Shown here one piece after another: positions 44,386-53,549 of a stretch of 64,000 nt of DNA. How positions within the stretch are numbered: position 1 is the first letter of the stretch; each line of letters begins with the position of its first letter. The notes beneath the pieces were generated by a model that made no database searches, was not told the origin of the DNA, and worked only from the letters and a program-made list of their open reading frames with translations. The stretch comes from Bdellovibrionales bacterium Ga0074137 (GTDB lineage Bacteria; Bdellovibrionota; Bdellovibrionia; Bdellovibrionales; JAMPXM01), in the NCBI GenBank assembly GCA_001464715.1, contig LNDT01000012.1:1-64000 (forward strand), read 5' to 3'. Position numbers and translations under genes: made by a program.

Positions 44386-46952
44386 AGCGAAGCTCCTAAA
44401 TAGGAACTCAGTCGTAAAATGTCGGCGAAGACTCCGGCCGCTGTGACTTCGGGCCCTGCGCCAGGGCCTTGCACGATGAGGGGTCTTTCAGAATATCGCT
44501 TCGTCGTAAAAGCAACGATATTGTCGGTGGCCTGAGTGTTGGCGAAGGCATGATTTTTTGGGAACTTCTTCAGAACCACTCGCGCTTTCCCCTTGGAATC
44601 TATCGAGCCGACGTATTTTAAAACCTCTCCGTTTTTTTCGGCATCGAGGGCTTTCTGAAGCATCTGTGCATCGATGGAGGGAAGGGCTTTCATAAACTCA
44701 TCCACACTTCCGCTGAGCAGTTTCTCTGGCAGTAGCGCTTCAATTTCGACATCGCTAAGTTCAATCGAGAGTCCCGATTCCCGCGCCAGAATAACAAGTT
44801 TCCGAGCCACATCTTGCCCCGAAAGATCGTCCCTCGGGTCGGGCTCCGTGTAGCCCTTTTGTTTCGCTTCCTGAACCACCGACGAAAAAGGCCGCGTGGT
44901 CGAGAACGTGTTGAAAATATAAGAGAGAGTACCCGACAGAATTCCTTCGATCGAAGTGATTTGGTCGCCAGTCTGAATCAGTTCGCGAAGTGTGTTGATA
45001 ATTGGAAGACCCGCGCCGACGGTGGTCTCATAGAGATAGTGCTTTGAACCGGATCTTGCGAGAGCTTTGAGATCTCTGTAGGTGGCCATCGAGCCCGTAT
45101 TGCCTTTTTTATTGGGCGTGATGATGTGAATGCCTTTCGTGAGCCATTCTTTGTAGAGGTCAGACAAGTGTTCATTGGACGTGCAGTCAATGATCACAGC
45201 GTGAGGGATGTCATCGGCTTGAACATGAGAGACGAATCTTTCAAGGCTCAGCGGTTGACTGTTAATACTGAAATCCGATTTCCATTCTGAGAGTGGAAAT
45301 TCTTTTTCTAAACTTCCGGAATGTTTTGAAAGTCGCATTCGCGTCGAGTTGGCGATGCCACGAATTCGAAGATCCAATTTAAATTCGGATCTTAATCGCT
45401 TTGTCTCTTCGTGCAGCTGTTTTAAAAGTGTTGCGCCAATTCCGCCCGTCCCAATGATTCCGATCGAAATCGTGTGGTTGGAAAGAAAGAAGCCCGCGTG
45501 AACCGCACGAAGCGCTTTGGCTGAATCCAGCGCCGCAACAACGACGGAAATATTTCTTTCTGATGAGCCCTGCGCGATGGCCCGAATGTTTATATTGGAG
45601 CGCCCAAGGGCGCTAAAAAATTTCCCTGAAAGACCCGGATGGTTCGCCATATTGTCGCCGACGGCGGCGAGGATGCTGCAGTCTTCGATCGAATCGACCG
45701 ACTGAATGAGCCCAGTTTCTATCTCTGACCGGAAGGCCTCGGCGACGACTTTCTTCGCAAGCTTTGTTTGAAGACTCGGGATCGCAAAACAGATCGAGTG
45801 TTCGGAGCTTGCTTGAGAAATCATAATCACAGAAATTTTAACGTCTCTCAGTGCTCCGAACAATCGCTGCGCGACGCCCGGAACACCCATCATGCCACTA
45901 CCTTCGACATTGATCAGAGCGACTTTGTCGATGGTAGCGAAGCCTTTGACGGGTTCTTTTGCGCTCGAGACAGAGTGGATTTTTGTTCCTGGGGCCGCAG
46001 GATTAAAAGTGTTTCGAATCCAAATCGGAATTTGATCTTTAACAGCTGGGGCCATCGTGCTGGGATGCACGACCTTTGCTCCGAAGTAAGCGAGCTCGGA
46101 AGCTTCTTGGTAACTTAAGTCTGAGAGCACAACAGCCTCCGGCACCAGTCGTGGATCGGCGCTTAAAACACCATCCACGTCCGTCCAGATGGAAACGAAA
46201 TCCGATCTCAGAAGTTTTCCAAATATCGCAGCCGAGTAGTCGCTACCATTTCGCTTTAGGGTTGTTGGCACTCCGTCTTTTGTTGAAGCAACAAATCCTG
46301 TGATGACAATGGTGTCGACCAGGTCTGTGTCGACGCTGGCCGTGGATTCATCCTTCGACACTTTTTTTTCTTTAAGCCAGTTCGTGAGTTTTTGAGTCGA
46401 TGTTTCCCATTCGACATTGACGGAAGTTTCGCCGGATTCCACAACCAAAATGTCCCGGGCATCAAGCCACTCGGTCTTTCGGCCCAGAGAGTTCAAATAA
46501 GAGTTCAAAATTTGCGCCGACCAGATTTCTCCGTGGCCCGAAATGAATTCGACAATTTGCTCCGAGCAGCTTTGTACATGCCAAATACTTTTTAAAATTT
46601 CTTTGAGGCTCCCGAAGTCTCGATCGAGGATTTCACCCAACTGATTTCTTGAGTGGGTTGAGCCTTTCGGCAGAAGCTCGGAGAGCACGACAAGGTGCTT
46701 TAATTTCAGACTTTCAAGTTTTGCCTCAAACGAGGCGTCGCGCTTTTTTGCAAGCTCGGTGAGCTCGATCAAAAGGTCAGTGACGCCAGACATGGCCGAA
46801 ACAACGACCGCTGTTTTTATTTTCTTTTTCTTCGCATCGAAGTCTTGGGGGTGACACTGCTTTGTTTGAGTGAGGAGGTTGGCAATATGTTTGATTCGGT
46901 CGGTTCCGGCGAGACTTGTGCCGCCGAATTTGTGGGTCACCCAGGTGGTCAT
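44382..46952 (-). CDS. thrA: Bifunctional aspartokinase/homoserine dehydrogenase
   Basis: The protein has 856 residues. The aspartokinase part (1 to ~300) has VTHKFGGTSLAGTDR, TLKRNGSDYSAAIFG and FGAKVVHPSTMAP. Two ACT-type regulatory segments (~335-480, e.g. INVEGSGMMGVPGVAQRLF and LAAVGDNMANHPGLSGKFFSAL) probably bind threonine. The dehydrogenase part (~495 to the end) has SIGIIGTGGIGATLLKQL, ITPNKKG and EGILSGTLSYIFNTF. It is first in the operon and its start region lies opposite the TrmN6-like gene. Confidence 0.97.
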   Translation of the reverse strand: MTTWVTHKFGGTSLAGTDRIKHIANLLTQTKQCHPQDFDAKKKKIKTAVVVSAMSGVTDLLIELTELAKKRDASFEAKLESLKLKHLVVLSELLPKGSTHSRNQLGEILDRDFGSLKEILKSIWHVQSCSEQIVEFISGHGEIWSAQILNSYLNSLGRKTEWLDARDILVVESGETSVNVEWETSTQKLTNWLKEKKVSKDESTASVDTDLVDTIVITGFVASTKDGVPTTLKRNGSDYSAAIFGKLLRSDFVSIWTDVDGVLSADPRLVPEAVVLSDLSYQEASELAYFGAKVVHPSTMAPAVKDQIPIWIRNTFNPAAPGTKIHSVSSAKEPVKGFATIDKVALINVEGSGMMGVPGVAQRLFGALRDVKISVIMISQASSEHSICFAIPSLQTKLAKKVVAEAFRSEIETGLIQSVDSIEDCSILAAVGDNMANHPGLSGKFFSALGRSNINIRAIAQGSSERNISVVVAALDSAKALRAVHAGFFLSNHTISIGIIGTGGIGATLLKQLHEETKRLRSEFKLDLRIRGIANSTRMRLSKHSGSLEKEFPLSEWKSDFSINSQPLSLERFVSHVQADDIPHAVIIDCTSNEHLSDLYKEWLTKGIHIITPNKKGNTGSMATYRDLKALARSGSKHYLYETTVGAGLPIINTLRELIQTGDQITSIEGILSGTLSYIFNTFSTTRPFSSVVQEAKQKGYTEPDPRDDLSGQDVARKLVILARESGLSIELSDVEIEALLPEKLLSGSVDEFMKALPSIDAQMLQKALDAEKNGEVLKYVGSIDSKGKARVVLKKFPKNHAFANTQATDNIVAFTTKRYSERPLIVQGPGAGPEVTAAGVFADILRLSSYLGASL

Positions 46953-47024
46953 CGTATCAACTCTTTCGTCGTATCGGGCGCTTTATTGGGCGCGGTCGGT
47001 ATCTTGAACAGGGTAACAAGTATT

Positions 47025-47726
47025 TTGAGCTCCTGGCATTTTAAAATAATCAGTGTTATCGAAGGCCTAGTGTTTGGATATTCGCAACCCTCCGCCTATC
47101 ACTTCTCGCACGACTCGATCGAACTTGCCGCACGGGCCGTGGCTTTGCTGTCTCGAGAAAACAACGTCGGTCGGTTTCGTGGTCTTGATCTTTGCGCTGG
47201 TTGCGGCGTCGTAGGATTTGAAATTCTGCGAGGACTTTATCGAGGACTTAAGAGCGTTCCGCCTGCGCTCAGACCGATGTGGGAAGCCGACTTTACCGAA
47301 GTCCAGTCAGTCTACCTGCCGCATTTTGAAGTGAATCGAGATCGTTTCCTTAGCGAGTTTCCAACAGTTCCGGCGGAAGTTATGAAATGGCGCCCTATGA
47401 ACTACGCAGAACTTTTGACTGAACCCAACGGTCAATACGATTGGATCGTATCAAATCCACCGTACTTTGATCCTGTACAAGGCAAGCTTCCTCCATCGGA
47501 ATTCAAAGCGCGCTGTCGATTTTTCATCGATTCTGATTTTGAGACTCTGTGTCGCTCGGTCGCCCACGCTTTGGCGCCCAAGGGCCTTGCCTTATTGTTG
47601 GTGCGAGACCTGAGCGATCCGGTTCGTCGCCGCCAAGAAATCCTGGATCGAGTTTTCAATACCCATGGTTCTTGGTTGGAGCTTGAGCCGGTTCGCGGTA
47701 CGTCTCTAATTCAAGTTAGGAAGTAA
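47025..47726 (+). CDS. TrmN6-like adenine N6-methyltransferase
   Basis: The class I methyltransferase core is clear: FRGLDLCAGCGVVGFEILRG for SAM binding, then WIVSNPPYFDPVQGK, the NPPY motif of N6-adenine methylation. FHSDS-like YHFSHDSIELAARAVALL at the start matches the TrmN6 'F..DavlLAA' region. Family members methylate A37 of tRNA1(Val). The start is uncertain; I propose TTG 47025, since the longer frame (46845) overlaps thrA heavily and has an unlike N-terminus. The cysteine peptidase gene follows after three bases. Confidence 0.82.
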   Translation: MSSWHFKIISVIEGLVFGYSQPSAYHFSHDSIELAARAVALLSRENNVGRFRGLDLCAGCGVVGFEILRGLYRGLKSVPPALRPMWEADFTEVQSVYLPHFEVNRDRFLSEFPTVPAEVMKWRPMNYAELLTEPNGQYDWIVSNPPYFDPVQGKLPPSEFKARCRFFIDSDFETLCRSVAHALAPKGLALLLVRDLSDPVRRRQEILDRVFNTHGSWLELEPVRGTSLIQVRK

Positions 47727-47729
47727 ACC

Positions 47730-48389
47730 GTGAAAGCCAAAAGTCATATTCTAAATAATGCGTCGACGCTGATCGTGTGTGTCTTATGCGCTGTCTTAAT
47801 GTCCGTCGGAGTTTCGTTAGAAGCGGAGGCTCTCCCGGAGCTCGATTACAAGACGGGCGATCTGATTTTTCACAAGAGTCAGTCCAATCAGGCGAAAGCC
47901 ATTCTTGAAGCCACTGGGTCTCCGTGGAGTCATGTCGGCGTCTTGGTGGATGACAACGGTGAGTGGTTTGTTCTTGAAGCTGTTCAGCCGGTTCGCATCG
48001 TCTCGCTAAAGTCGTTCATCAATCGCGGCATCAAAAAACACTACCGTACGTATCGGTTACCCTCCCTCACAGACATTCAGCGAGAGGCACTTCGAGGGGA
48101 GCTCACTCGCTACCTCGGGCAAAATTACGATCTCTTTTTTGAGTGGTCCGATGATCTTACGTACTGCTCGGAGCTTGTTTATAAAGCCTACGTCGCTGTG
48201 ACGTCGATCGAGATTGGCGATCTTCAGAAATATTCGGAACTTCGTCTGAATGGTCCCTTTGTTCAAGAGCTCATTCGGCGGCGCCTGACGATGACCGGCC
48301 GGAATTTGAACTTGAATGAGCCGATCGTTACACCGGTCAGTCAAATGAACGATCCGGATCTCAAGCTCATCATCAAAACGGATCCCTGA
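47730..48389 (+). CDS. YiiX-like NlpC/P60-type cysteine hydrolase, exported
   Basis: From GTG 47730 the protein has 219 residues. A membrane/signal segment (STLIVCVLCAVLMSVGVSLEA) precedes the YiiX-like fold: YKTGDLIFHKSQSNQAKAI, PWSHVGVLVDDNG with the catalytic-type His, and YCSELVYKAYV with the cysteine nucleophile. Family members hydrolyse peptide or ester bonds in the envelope. The gene starts four bases after the methyltransferase stop. Confidence 0.83.
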   Translation: MKAKSHILNNASTLIVCVLCAVLMSVGVSLEAEALPELDYKTGDLIFHKSQSNQAKAILEATGSPWSHVGVLVDDNGEWFVLEAVQPVRIVSLKSFINRGIKKHYRTYRLPSLTDIQREALRGELTRYLGQNYDLFFEWSDDLTYCSELVYKAYVAVTSIEIGDLQKYSELRLNGPFVQELIRRRLTMTGRNLNLNEPIVTPVSQMNDPDLKLIIKTDP

Positions 48390-48396
48390 ATTCTTC

Positions 48397-48771
48397 CTAC
48401 ATCCCTTTGAACTTGAAGCCTTTTTTTTCAAAGATGGCTTTAATAGCGACTCGCTTATCTCCTTGAATTTCGATCAAGCCCTCTTTGCCTTCGAGCGAGT
48501 AGGTCCCGCCGCTTCCACACTTGTTTTTTAGTTCCTTGCACAGATCGCGCAAGAAAATTTCTTGTTTTGGAAGTTGATCGATCACGGTCACGGTCTTTCC
48601 ACCGCGACCACTTTTCTCAAGGCGAAAAACGGCCACCCAGTTGAAGCTCTTAACGAACTCGTTCGTGGCTTCCGGGGCTTTTTTAGAAGCCTCGGCGTCC
48701 AGTTTCGCTTTGTCTTTCGGATCATCCGACCAGACAAGCTTCGAGTTGGGAGAGTTTCCGCTGGAAGACAT
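48397..48771 (-). CDS. SUI1/YciH-family translation factor-like protein
   Basis: The protein has 124 residues. The C-terminal ~80 residues are the SUI1/eIF1 fold (RLEKSGRGGKTVTVIDQL, then LCKELKNKCGSGGTYSLEGKEGLIEIQGDKRVAI). The N-terminal ~45 residues are a polar, lysine-rich extension. Bacterial YciH proteins influence initiation-codon fidelity. It ends eight bases before the YiiX-like gene's stop on the other strand and follows grxC by two bases in the leftward operon. Confidence 0.9.
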   Translation of the reverse strand: MSSSGNSPNSKLVWSDDPKDKAKLDAEASKKAPEATNEFVKSFNWVAVFRLEKSGRGGKTVTVIDQLPKQEIFLRDLCKELKNKCGSGGTYSLEGKEGLIEIQGDKRVAIKAIFEKKGFKFKGM

Positions 48772-48773
48772 TT

Positions 48774-49031
48774 TTAAAGCCCAAGAAGCTTATCAAGTTC
48801 ACCGGCTCGGTCGAGGTCGGCCATGTCGGTATACCCTCCGATCAGTTTCTCGCCGATGAAAATCTGCGGAACTGTCATAAGTCCGGTTCGCTCTTTTAGT
48901 TTTTGAAATTCGCCAGGATGATCTTGAAGTTCAATCGCCTCAAACACGACGCCTTTGCTTTTTAAAAGAGCTTTCGCGCGGTCGCAATAGGGGCAGTAGT
49001 CCTTTGAATATACGGTCACTTTCGGTGCCAT
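48774..49031 (-). CDS. grxC: Glutaredoxin 3-like protein
   Basis: The protein has 85 residues from ATG 49031 (AAGGAG at the right distance upstream). The CPYC redox motif is at residues 13-16 (SKDYCPYCDRAK), followed by TVPQIFIGEKLIGGYTDM, the cis-Pro and glutathione-binding region. It reduces disulfides with glutathione. It lies between a Dus gene upstream and the SUI1 gene downstream, all leftward. Confidence 0.94.
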   Translation of the reverse strand: MAPKVTVYSKDYCPYCDRAKALLKSKGVVFEAIELQDHPGEFQKLKERTGLMTVPQIFIGEKLIGGYTDMADLDRAGELDKLLGL

Positions 49032-49054
49032 GTGAGTCTCCTTCAATATTCAGC

Positions 49055-50068
49055 TTACCAGGTTGCGTTCTTTTCAAAAAGCTCGCTTGAGAGAGTCTCG
49101 ATTCTTTTGACCTTCTCAAAAAGTACCGCTGCCTCTGTATAAGTCAGACTCAGTGATTTGAGCCACTGTTTTAGCCGACTCGAGGCGAATCTTGGTCCTC
49201 GGGCGGCTTCACTCGACTTCACGAACTGACTGACGAGCGGCCGAACTTGCCCCCATGTCCACATTTCAGAAAGTCCTTTGCACTCGAGCGCTAGGCTTGG
49301 CCTCGCCAAAAGCCCACGCCCGAGCATCGCGTGCTGGCACCCTGAGATTTCAAGCATGCGCTTGTAGTCGTCAGGCGTCCAAACATCACCATTGGCGATG
49401 ACCGGAATTTTTACGGCATCCTTCATGGCGGCGATAAACTCCCAGTGCGCGGGTGGGCGATAGCCCTCATCGCGCGTTCTTGCATGCACGGTAAGCCATG
49501 AAGCGCCTCCGGCTTCGGCCGCCTGAGCGATTTCACGATGAAGACTTTTATCAGAAAATCCGAGACGAGTTTTCGCCGATACCGTGTGCGTTTGAGGGAC
49601 CAAATCTCGCACACCGCGAACAGCCGCTTCAACGCGACGTGGATCTTTTAGTAACGTTGCGCCACCGTCGTGACGATTCACAGTTTTTGCCGGACAACCG
49701 AAATTGAGGTCAATACCGACGGCGCCCAATTCCACGGCGCGTGCAGCGTTTTCGCCAAGCCGCTTTGGATCTGAACCTAAGAGCTGCACTAAGAGGGGAG
49801 TGCCGTTGGCGGTGTGTGACCTTTGTTCAAACGTCAGTTCAATGGCGTCCCGAAAAAACACATGATCGGGAATGGATTGATCAAGAACACGGATAAATTC
49901 GGTGACACACAGGTCGACGCCGCCAACGCCGGTGATCAAGTCGCGAGTGACGTGATCGACCACGCCCTCCATGGGCGCCAAAAAAATTTTCGGCCCTTGA
50001 TCGAAGAGAAAATTCTTTGAGAGGCCGCTTCCCGAGGTCACGAAAACACTGAGTTCACGGTTTATCAC
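49055..50068 (-). CDS. DusC-like tRNA-dihydrouridine synthase
   Basis: The protein has 337 residues. FLAPMEGVVDHVTRDLI begins the barrel and NFGCPAKTVNRHDGGATLLKDP carries the catalytic Cys with the 'SKTVN-type' loop that marks the DusC (U16) branch. SWLTVHARTRDEGYRPPAHW and IANGDVWTPDDYKRML follow. It reduces uridine in the D-loop of tRNA using FMN and NADPH. Its start overlaps the 3' end of the EVE-domain gene by 14 bases, so the two are coupled. Confidence 0.93.
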   Translation of the reverse strand: MINRELSVFVTSGSGLSKNFLFDQGPKIFLAPMEGVVDHVTRDLITGVGGVDLCVTEFIRVLDQSIPDHVFFRDAIELTFEQRSHTANGTPLLVQLLGSDPKRLGENAARAVELGAVGIDLNFGCPAKTVNRHDGGATLLKDPRRVEAAVRGVRDLVPQTHTVSAKTRLGFSDKSLHREIAQAAEAGGASWLTVHARTRDEGYRPPAHWEFIAAMKDAVKIPVIANGDVWTPDDYKRMLEISGCQHAMLGRGLLARPSLALECKGLSEMWTWGQVRPLVSQFVKSSEAARGPRFASSRLKQWLKSLSLTYTEAAVLFEKVKRIETLSSELFEKNATW

Positions 50069-50579
50069 CGGGCTGGCTGACGCCTTTGGGGCTTAACCTC
50101 TTGCGACCAAGTTTGGCGACGTGCTCGAATTCTTCTTTTGTCACCGGTTGAACAGACAGCCGACTGCCTTTTCGGATAAGTAGCATATCCTTTAGCTGTG
50201 TTTCCAATCGGACGGTTTCCAGCGAAACTGGCGAAGCAAACTTTTCGACAAAAGCCACTTCGGCGCAGTACCACCTTGGATTGTCTTTTGAGGACTTCGG
50301 TTCGAAGACGTCGGACTTTTTATTGAATTGTTCAGGGTCGGCAACCCGAACTTTCGATATTTGGCCAACCCCCACGCACGCCGACGGCTCGGCATTGGAG
50401 TGATAAAAAATAAACCGGTCGCCGGGCTTCATGGAGTCTTCTAGATCACCCATCATATAGTTCCGAGCTTGGTAGTTGCGAACGCCTGTCCAGAGCGTAT
50501 GACCATCTTTTTTAAGATCGTCGATCGAATAGACGTCGGGTTCGCTTTTCATCAGCCAGTAACGGGTCGGTTTCGCCAT
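50055..50579 (-). CDS. EVE-domain protein
   Basis: From ATG 50579 the protein has 174 residues, the EVE domain nearly whole: RYWLMKSEPDVYSIDDL, WTGVRNYQARNYM, GDRFIFYHSNAEP and GVGQISKV. EVE domains are relatives of YTH/PUA folds that bind modified bases in DNA or RNA. Earlier ATGs (to 50612) are possible. The gene is divergent from the SDR gene across about 100 bases. Confidence 0.88.
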   Translation of the reverse strand: MAKPTRYWLMKSEPDVYSIDDLKKDGHTLWTGVRNYQARNYMMGDLEDSMKPGDRFIFYHSNAEPSACVGVGQISKVRVADPEQFNKKSDVFEPKSSKDNPRWYCAEVAFVEKFASPVSLETVRLETQLKDMLLIRKGSRLSVQPVTKEEFEHVAKLGRKRLSPKGVSQPGDKP

Positions 50580-50682
50580 GGGCGCCATTGATAGTACAAG
50601 CGCCGTGGGCAAGCAATTCCTGGTTCGCGAAGCGATGAAATGCTGTTACAACGTAAACCGCACGTACCTTACGGGAGGCCCT

Positions 50683-51462
50683 ATGGAAGCTCATACGGGA
50701 GAGTCTTCAAAATTTGCACTGATCACAGGCGCCTCATCGGGGATTGGCGAAGCGACGGCTTTACGGCTCGCCACCGAAAAATTCGGCCTACTTTTGACAG
50801 CACGAAGACAAGATCGGTTGGAGTCGCTGGCAAAGCGCTGCCTTGAACTTGGCGCGAAGAGCGTTCCGGTTCGAAAACTCGATGTGAGCGATCGTTCCCA
50901 AGTTGACGATTTTTTCAGCGACCCAAAGCTTCTGCCACTTTTTTCAAAAATGCATGTCCTTGTGAACAACGCAGGTCTAGCAAAAGGCGTCGATAAGATG
51001 TCGTCGGCTTCGATGGATGACTGGCAGGTTATGCTGGACACAAATGTCGTGGGGCTTTTGGCCGTCACGCGCCAGGCTCTTCCGCACATTATTAAAAATC
51101 GTGGTCACATTGTGAATTTGGGATCTGTCGCAGGTCGCTGGAGTTATCCGGGGGGCGCCGTTTACAGCGCGACCAAAGCGGCCGTTCGTGCAGTGACGGA
51201 AGGGTTACGCATGGATGTTCAAGGAACTGGAGTTCGCGTAACTAACATCGCGCCAGGTATGGTCGAAACTGAGTTTTCGGATGTCCGCTTGGGCGATGAA
51301 GCGGCTGCCAAAAAAATCTACGAAGGTATGACTCCACTTTCAGCGGCCGACATCGCGGACTGTATTTGCTGGTCGCTCTCGCGCCCGGCTCACGTCAATA
51401 TCCAAGAAATGATTGTCTTTCCGACAGATCAAGCCGGCATCGGCTACGTTCACCGAGGCTGA
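50683..51462 (+). CDS. Short-chain dehydrogenase/reductase
   Basis: From ATG 50683 (GGGAGG five bases upstream; an earlier frame is not used) the protein has 259 residues. The classical SDR motifs are complete: TGASSGIGEATAL (cofactor loop), HVLVNNAGLA, the catalytic Ser in NLGSVAGRWSYP, and YSATKAAVRAVTEGLR (Tyr-x-x-x-Lys). An Arg in LLLTARRQDRL after the first fold unit suggests NADP(H). The sequence resembles YdfG-type 3-hydroxy acid dehydrogenases, though the substrate is not certain. Confidence 0.92.
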   Translation: MEAHTGESSKFALITGASSGIGEATALRLATEKFGLLLTARRQDRLESLAKRCLELGAKSVPVRKLDVSDRSQVDDFFSDPKLLPLFSKMHVLVNNAGLAKGVDKMSSASMDDWQVMLDTNVVGLLAVTRQALPHIIKNRGHIVNLGSVAGRWSYPGGAVYSATKAAVRAVTEGLRMDVQGTGVRVTNIAPGMVETEFSDVRLGDEAAAKKIYEGMTPLSAADIADCICWSLSRPAHVNIQEMIVFPTDQAGIGYVHRG

Positions 51463-51531
51463 CGCCTATCGTCAGATGACAACGCATGCGAAACTTCGTA
51501 TCGTCGGTCTTAACACCAGGAGCTCAAACGC

Positions 51532-52959
51532 ATGACGTCGTCGCACGATTCGACCACCGGGAATTCGGCTGATTTTAGAACTGAAAAAGATTCGATGGGG
51601 GATATTAAAGTCCCGGCTTCGAGGCTTTGGGGCGCGCAGACGCAGAGGTCGCTTGAGCACTTTAAAATTGGCGGCGACAGGTTCCCAAGAGAAATGATCC
51701 GAGCTTTGGGTGTCCTCAAAAAAGCAGCCGCTCTTGTGAATGAAGAGCTTGGACTTCTGACGAAAGAAAAGTCGAAGTCGATTGTCGCGGCCGCCGATGA
51801 AGTGATCAGCGGAAAACTTGACCAAGAATTTCCCCTGGTTGTTTGGCAGACGGGCTCTGGCACCCAAACCAATATGAATACCAACGAAGTTATCGCGAAC
51901 CGCGCGATCGAAATTATGGGTGGCGTGCGGGGAACTAAAGGCATTCACCCCAACGACGATGTGAATAAAGCGCAATCATCGAACGACACATTTCCAACGG
52001 CCATGCACATCGCAGTCGCTGAACAGGTTCGTCATAAGCTTTTACCGGCTGTAAAAACTTTGCGCGACGGTCTCAATAAAAAAGCCGTCGAGTACAAGTC
52101 TGTCGTCAAAATCGGACGCACTCATTTGATGGATGCAACTCCGCTCACACTGGGGCAGGAGTTTTCTGGTTACGTCGCTCAGCTTGATCAGTGCGTGGTT
52201 CGATTTGAAAACGATCTACCGCAAATTTTTGAATTGGCGCTTGGTGGAACGGCTGTGGGTACGGGGCTCAACACACATCCTGAGTTCGCAGTGAAAGCGG
52301 CGGCACGAATCGCCAAAGAAACAAGTCTTCCTTTTGTGACGGCTCCTAACAAGTTTGCAGCCCTTGCAACCCACGATCCCTTGGTTCAGATGTCTGGGAC
52401 TTTAAAAACGGCGGCCTGTGCGTTGATGAAAATCGCAAGCGACATTCGGCTTCTGGGCTCGGGCCCACGATCGGGAATCGGAGAGCTGAATCTTCCGGCC
52501 AACGAACCTGGATCGTCCATTATGCCAGGTAAAGTAAATCCGACCCAGAGTGAAGCGATGACGATGGTCTGTGCTCAGGTCATCGGAAATGACATGGCTG
52601 TCGCTGTTGGTGGAATGAGCGGTCATTTTGAGCTGAATGTTTTTAAACCTTTGATCGTTTTTAATGTTTTGAATTCGATTCGGCTTTTGTCCGATGCGTG
52701 CCTTTCGTTTGAAGAGCACTGCGTGCGCGGGATTGAAGTGAATAAGGCGCAAGTGAAGCGTCACTTGGATAATTCTCTGATGCTGGTGACGGCGTTAAAT
52801 CCTCACATCGGCTACGATAATGCCGCCAAAGTCGCGAAGTACGCTCATGAGAACGATACGACTCTTAAAGATGCGGCTCAGAAACTGGGACTGATGGATC
52901 CCGCTAAATTTGATCAACTCGTGAAGCCCGAGGACATGCTCGGGCCGATCAAGGCCTAG
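51532..52959 (+). CDS. fumC: Class II fumarate hydratase
   Basis: The protein has 475 residues. [53 protein letters not shown] and the superfamily signature [16 protein letters not shown] are all present. It interconverts fumarate and malate in the citric acid cycle. The LOG-family gene starts five bases after its stop. Confidence 0.97.
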   Translation: MTSSHDSTTGNSADFRTEKDSMGDIKVPASRLWGAQTQRSLEHFKIGGDRFPREMIRALGVLKKAAALVNEELGLLTKEKSKSIVAAADEVISGKLDQEFPLVVWQTGSGTQTNMNTNEVIANRAIEIMGGVRGTKGIHPNDDVNKAQSSNDTFPTAMHIAVAEQVRHKLLPAVKTLRDGLNKKAVEYKSVVKIGRTHLMDATPLTLGQEFSGYVAQLDQCVVRFENDLPQIFELALGGTAVGTGLNTHPEFAVKAAARIAKETSLPFVTAPNKFAALATHDPLVQMSGTLKTAACALMKIASDIRLLGSGPRSGIGELNLPANEPGSSIMPGKVNPTQSEAMTMVCAQVIGNDMAVAVGGMSGHFELNVFKPLIVFNVLNSIRLLSDACLSFEEHCVRGIEVNKAQVKRHLDNSLMLVTALNPHIGYDNAAKVAKYAHENDTTLKDAAQKLGLMDPAKFDQLVKPEDMLGPIKA

Positions 52960-52963
52960 GCCA

Positions 52964-53539
52964 ATGGCAAAGAGCGGCTACAAGCTTTGCGTTTTTTGTT
53001 CCGCCAATTCAGGGCTTTCCGAGGCCGTCTTTCGCGCGGCTGATGAGTTTTGCGATGTTTTGAAGGAAAAAGAGGGCCAGCTTCTTTATGGGGGCGGTCG
53101 ATTTGGCTTGATGGGGCACTTTGCTGACCAATGTTTAAAACGCGGGGTTCGAGTACGGGGCGCCACGACGAAGCGCCTCGATGAAACATTTGAGACGGCT
53201 TACCGCGGGATTGATGAGCTAATCATAGTTCCCGATCTTTTCGAGAGAAAACGCTGGTTTCTAAATGAGGCCGACGCGTTTGTGATTTTTCCTGGTGGAA
53301 TTGGCACTTTGGATGAGGCTCTGGAAGTGATCACATGGAAAAGCTTGGGAGAACTCTATAAACCAATCATCTTCGTCAACATTGATGGTTTTTGGGACTC
53401 TACTTTCCGAATGTTTGACGACCTCATGTCAAAAAATGTCCTCAGAGCCGACGCCATCGCTACCTACACAGTTGTCGATTCGGGGCGGGGCGTGTTTGCG
53501 GCCCTGGACCGGGCTGTGAAGCTTGGCCCTGAAAATTAA
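52964..53539 (+). CDS. LOG-family nucleotide 5'-monophosphate phosphoribohydrolase
   Basis: The protein has 191 residues. KLCVFCSANSGLSEAVFRAADEF opens the Rossmann-like fold and the catalytic PGGIGTLDEALEVITWKSLG holds the family PGGxGTxxE motif. LOG/TIGR00730 enzymes remove ribose 5-phosphate from nucleotides (cytokinin activation in plants); in bacteria they include PpnN-like enzymes of nucleotide salvage. It is packed closely between fumC and an unknown gene on the same strand. Confidence 0.93.
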   Translation: MAKSGYKLCVFCSANSGLSEAVFRAADEFCDVLKEKEGQLLYGGGRFGLMGHFADQCLKRGVRVRGATTKRLDETFETAYRGIDELIIVPDLFERKRWFLNEADAFVIFPGGIGTLDEALEVITWKSLGELYKPIIFVNIDGFWDSTFRMFDDLMSKNVLRADAIATYTVVDSGRGVFAALDRAVKLGPEN

Positions 53540-53549
53540 TTGAGGTTCA

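Noticed and set aside
42140-46952. Threonine attenuator or riboswitch before thrA
   Set aside because: The upstream region is short and taken up by the divergent methyltransferase gene; no Thr/Ile-rich leader peptide or hairpin ladder was seen.
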